A stretch of 6,309 nucleotides of DNA, from contig JAUVHQ010000131.1 of assembly GCA_030593185.1 (NCBI GenBank), positions 1 to 6,309 on the forward strand, read 5' to 3'. Origin of the DNA: Bacteroidota bacterium. Lineage in GTDB: Bacteria > Bacteroidota > Bacteroidia > Bacteroidales > VadinHA17. The position numbers and the translations under genes are program-made. The notes beneath the pieces are model-generated. The model had not been told where the DNA came from. It did not search any database and was given only the letters and a program-made list of their open reading frames with translations. Position 1 is the stretch's first letter. Each line of letters begins with the position of its first letter. This document shows positions 5,669-6,309 of the stretch, piece after piece.

Positions 5669-6309
5669 ATGAGAGTATTCGTTTGCCTCGGGAACGTACC
5701 TGATACAACCACAAAAGTTACGTTTACGGAAAATAATTCTGTTTTTGACAATAGTGGCGTACAGTGGATAATTAATCCATGGGATGAGCTGGCTTTGACA
5801 AGGGCTATAGAATTAAAAGAGGATACCAGCTCCTTAGTGGAAAAAGTTACTGTTATTACCGTAGGAACAAAGAGTGCTGAACCTACAATAAGAAAAGCAC
5901 TGGCAATTGGTGCAGATGATGCTATACGTATTGATGCTGAACCAACTGATGCATATGCTGTAGCTGCTAAGCTGGCGGATGTGTTGAAAGATGAAGATTT
6001 TGGTTTTGTAATGTGCGGTATTGAATCATGCGATTATAACGGTTTTGCTGTGGGAGGGATGTTATCAGAGTTTCTTAATCTGCCTTCTGTCTCTGCAGTT
6101 TCAGGTATTGAAGTAGAAGGGGAAAAAGTGTCTGTTTCAAGGTCAATTGATGGAGGAAAAGAAATTATATCCATTGATACACCGTTTGTTGCAATTGTCC
6201 AGAAAGGAATTTCTATTGAGCCGAGAATTCCTGCTATGCGGGGAATTATGATGGCAAGAAAGAAACCTTTGAATGTGGTGGAAGCTTCTGATACTGAGAT
6301 ATTGACAAA
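5669..6309 (+). CDS. etfB: Electron transfer flavoprotein beta subunit (partial, 3' end missing)
   Basis: The first 213 codons are visible. Full-length members of the family are around 250 residues, so roughly 35-45 are missing beyond the edge. EtfB pairs with EtfA to form a soluble FAD-containing electron carrier that links acyl-CoA dehydrogenases and other flavoenzymes to the quinone pool or other acceptors. Evidence: the N-terminus MRVFVCLGNVPDTTTKV resembles the first Rossmann-like strand and loop; INPWDELALTRAIELKE (35-51) matches the conserved NPxDExAxExAxxLKE motif; TIRKALAIGADDAIRI (73-88) matches the Rx-ALAxGAD motif; SRSIDGGKE (157-165) is the family signature; and PRIPAMRGIMMARKKPL (185-201) is the partner-recognition and C-terminal stretch. 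The segment GIESCDYNGFAVGGM (117-131) stands where many EtfB have GxQxxDxDxxQxGxx for nucleotide binding. The start at ATG 5669 gives the expected N-terminus, with no Shine-Dalgarno sequence. etfA is expected downstream. Confidence 0.95.
   Translation, partial: MRVFVCLGNVPDTTTKVTFTENNSVFDNSGVQWIINPWDELALTRAIELKEDTSSLVEKVTVITVGTKSAEPTIRKALAIGADDAIRIDAEPTDAYAVAAKLADVLKDEDFGFVMCGIESCDYNGFAVGGMLSEFLNLPSVSAVSGIEVEGEKVSVSRSIDGGKEIISIDTPFVAIVQKGISIEPRIPAMRGIMMARKKPLNVVEASDTEILT

Overview
The window looks like a chromosomal housekeeping region of a member of the Bacteroidota, probably order Bacteroidales. This rests on the close resemblance of the RNA polymerase beta' chain to Bacteroides-type RpoC, on a DUF3467 gene directly behind rpoC (a familiar arrangement in this phylum), on the absence of Shine-Dalgarno sequences before any of the three visible starts, and on AT-rich intergenic DNA. 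I worked from the sequence alone, so the taxonomic placement is inference.

Layout: (1) bases 1-194 are the last 63 codons of rpoB. (2) Bases 229-4560 are a complete rpoC with all catalytic and zinc-binding residues in place. (3) Bases 4582-4908 are a small DUF3467 gene, 21 bases behind rpoC. These three genes run in the same direction with short gaps (34 and 21 bases) and end at a clear intrinsic terminator (4941-4970), so this is the end of the rpl-rpo transcription unit. (4) Bases 4971-5668 are about 700 bases of AT-rich DNA without a convincing gene. They hold a perfect 36-bp nested palindrome with a 12-bp internal period, and two opposed arrays of a GGCTAA-type hexamer that could pair across about 170 bases. 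(5) Bases 5669-6309 are the first 213 codons of an electron transfer flavoprotein beta subunit gene (etfB), cut by the window edge.

RpoB and RpoC form the catalytic core of RNA polymerase. The DUF3467 protein has no established role that I know of, but its position suggests co-expression with the polymerase. EtfB would pair with an EtfA, expected just beyond the right edge, to carry electrons from acyl-CoA dehydrogenases or similar flavoenzymes. It appears to be a separate transcription unit. The coding part of the window is ordinary. The unexplained structure is concentrated in the intergenic gap, and I see no evidence there for a new multi-gene system.
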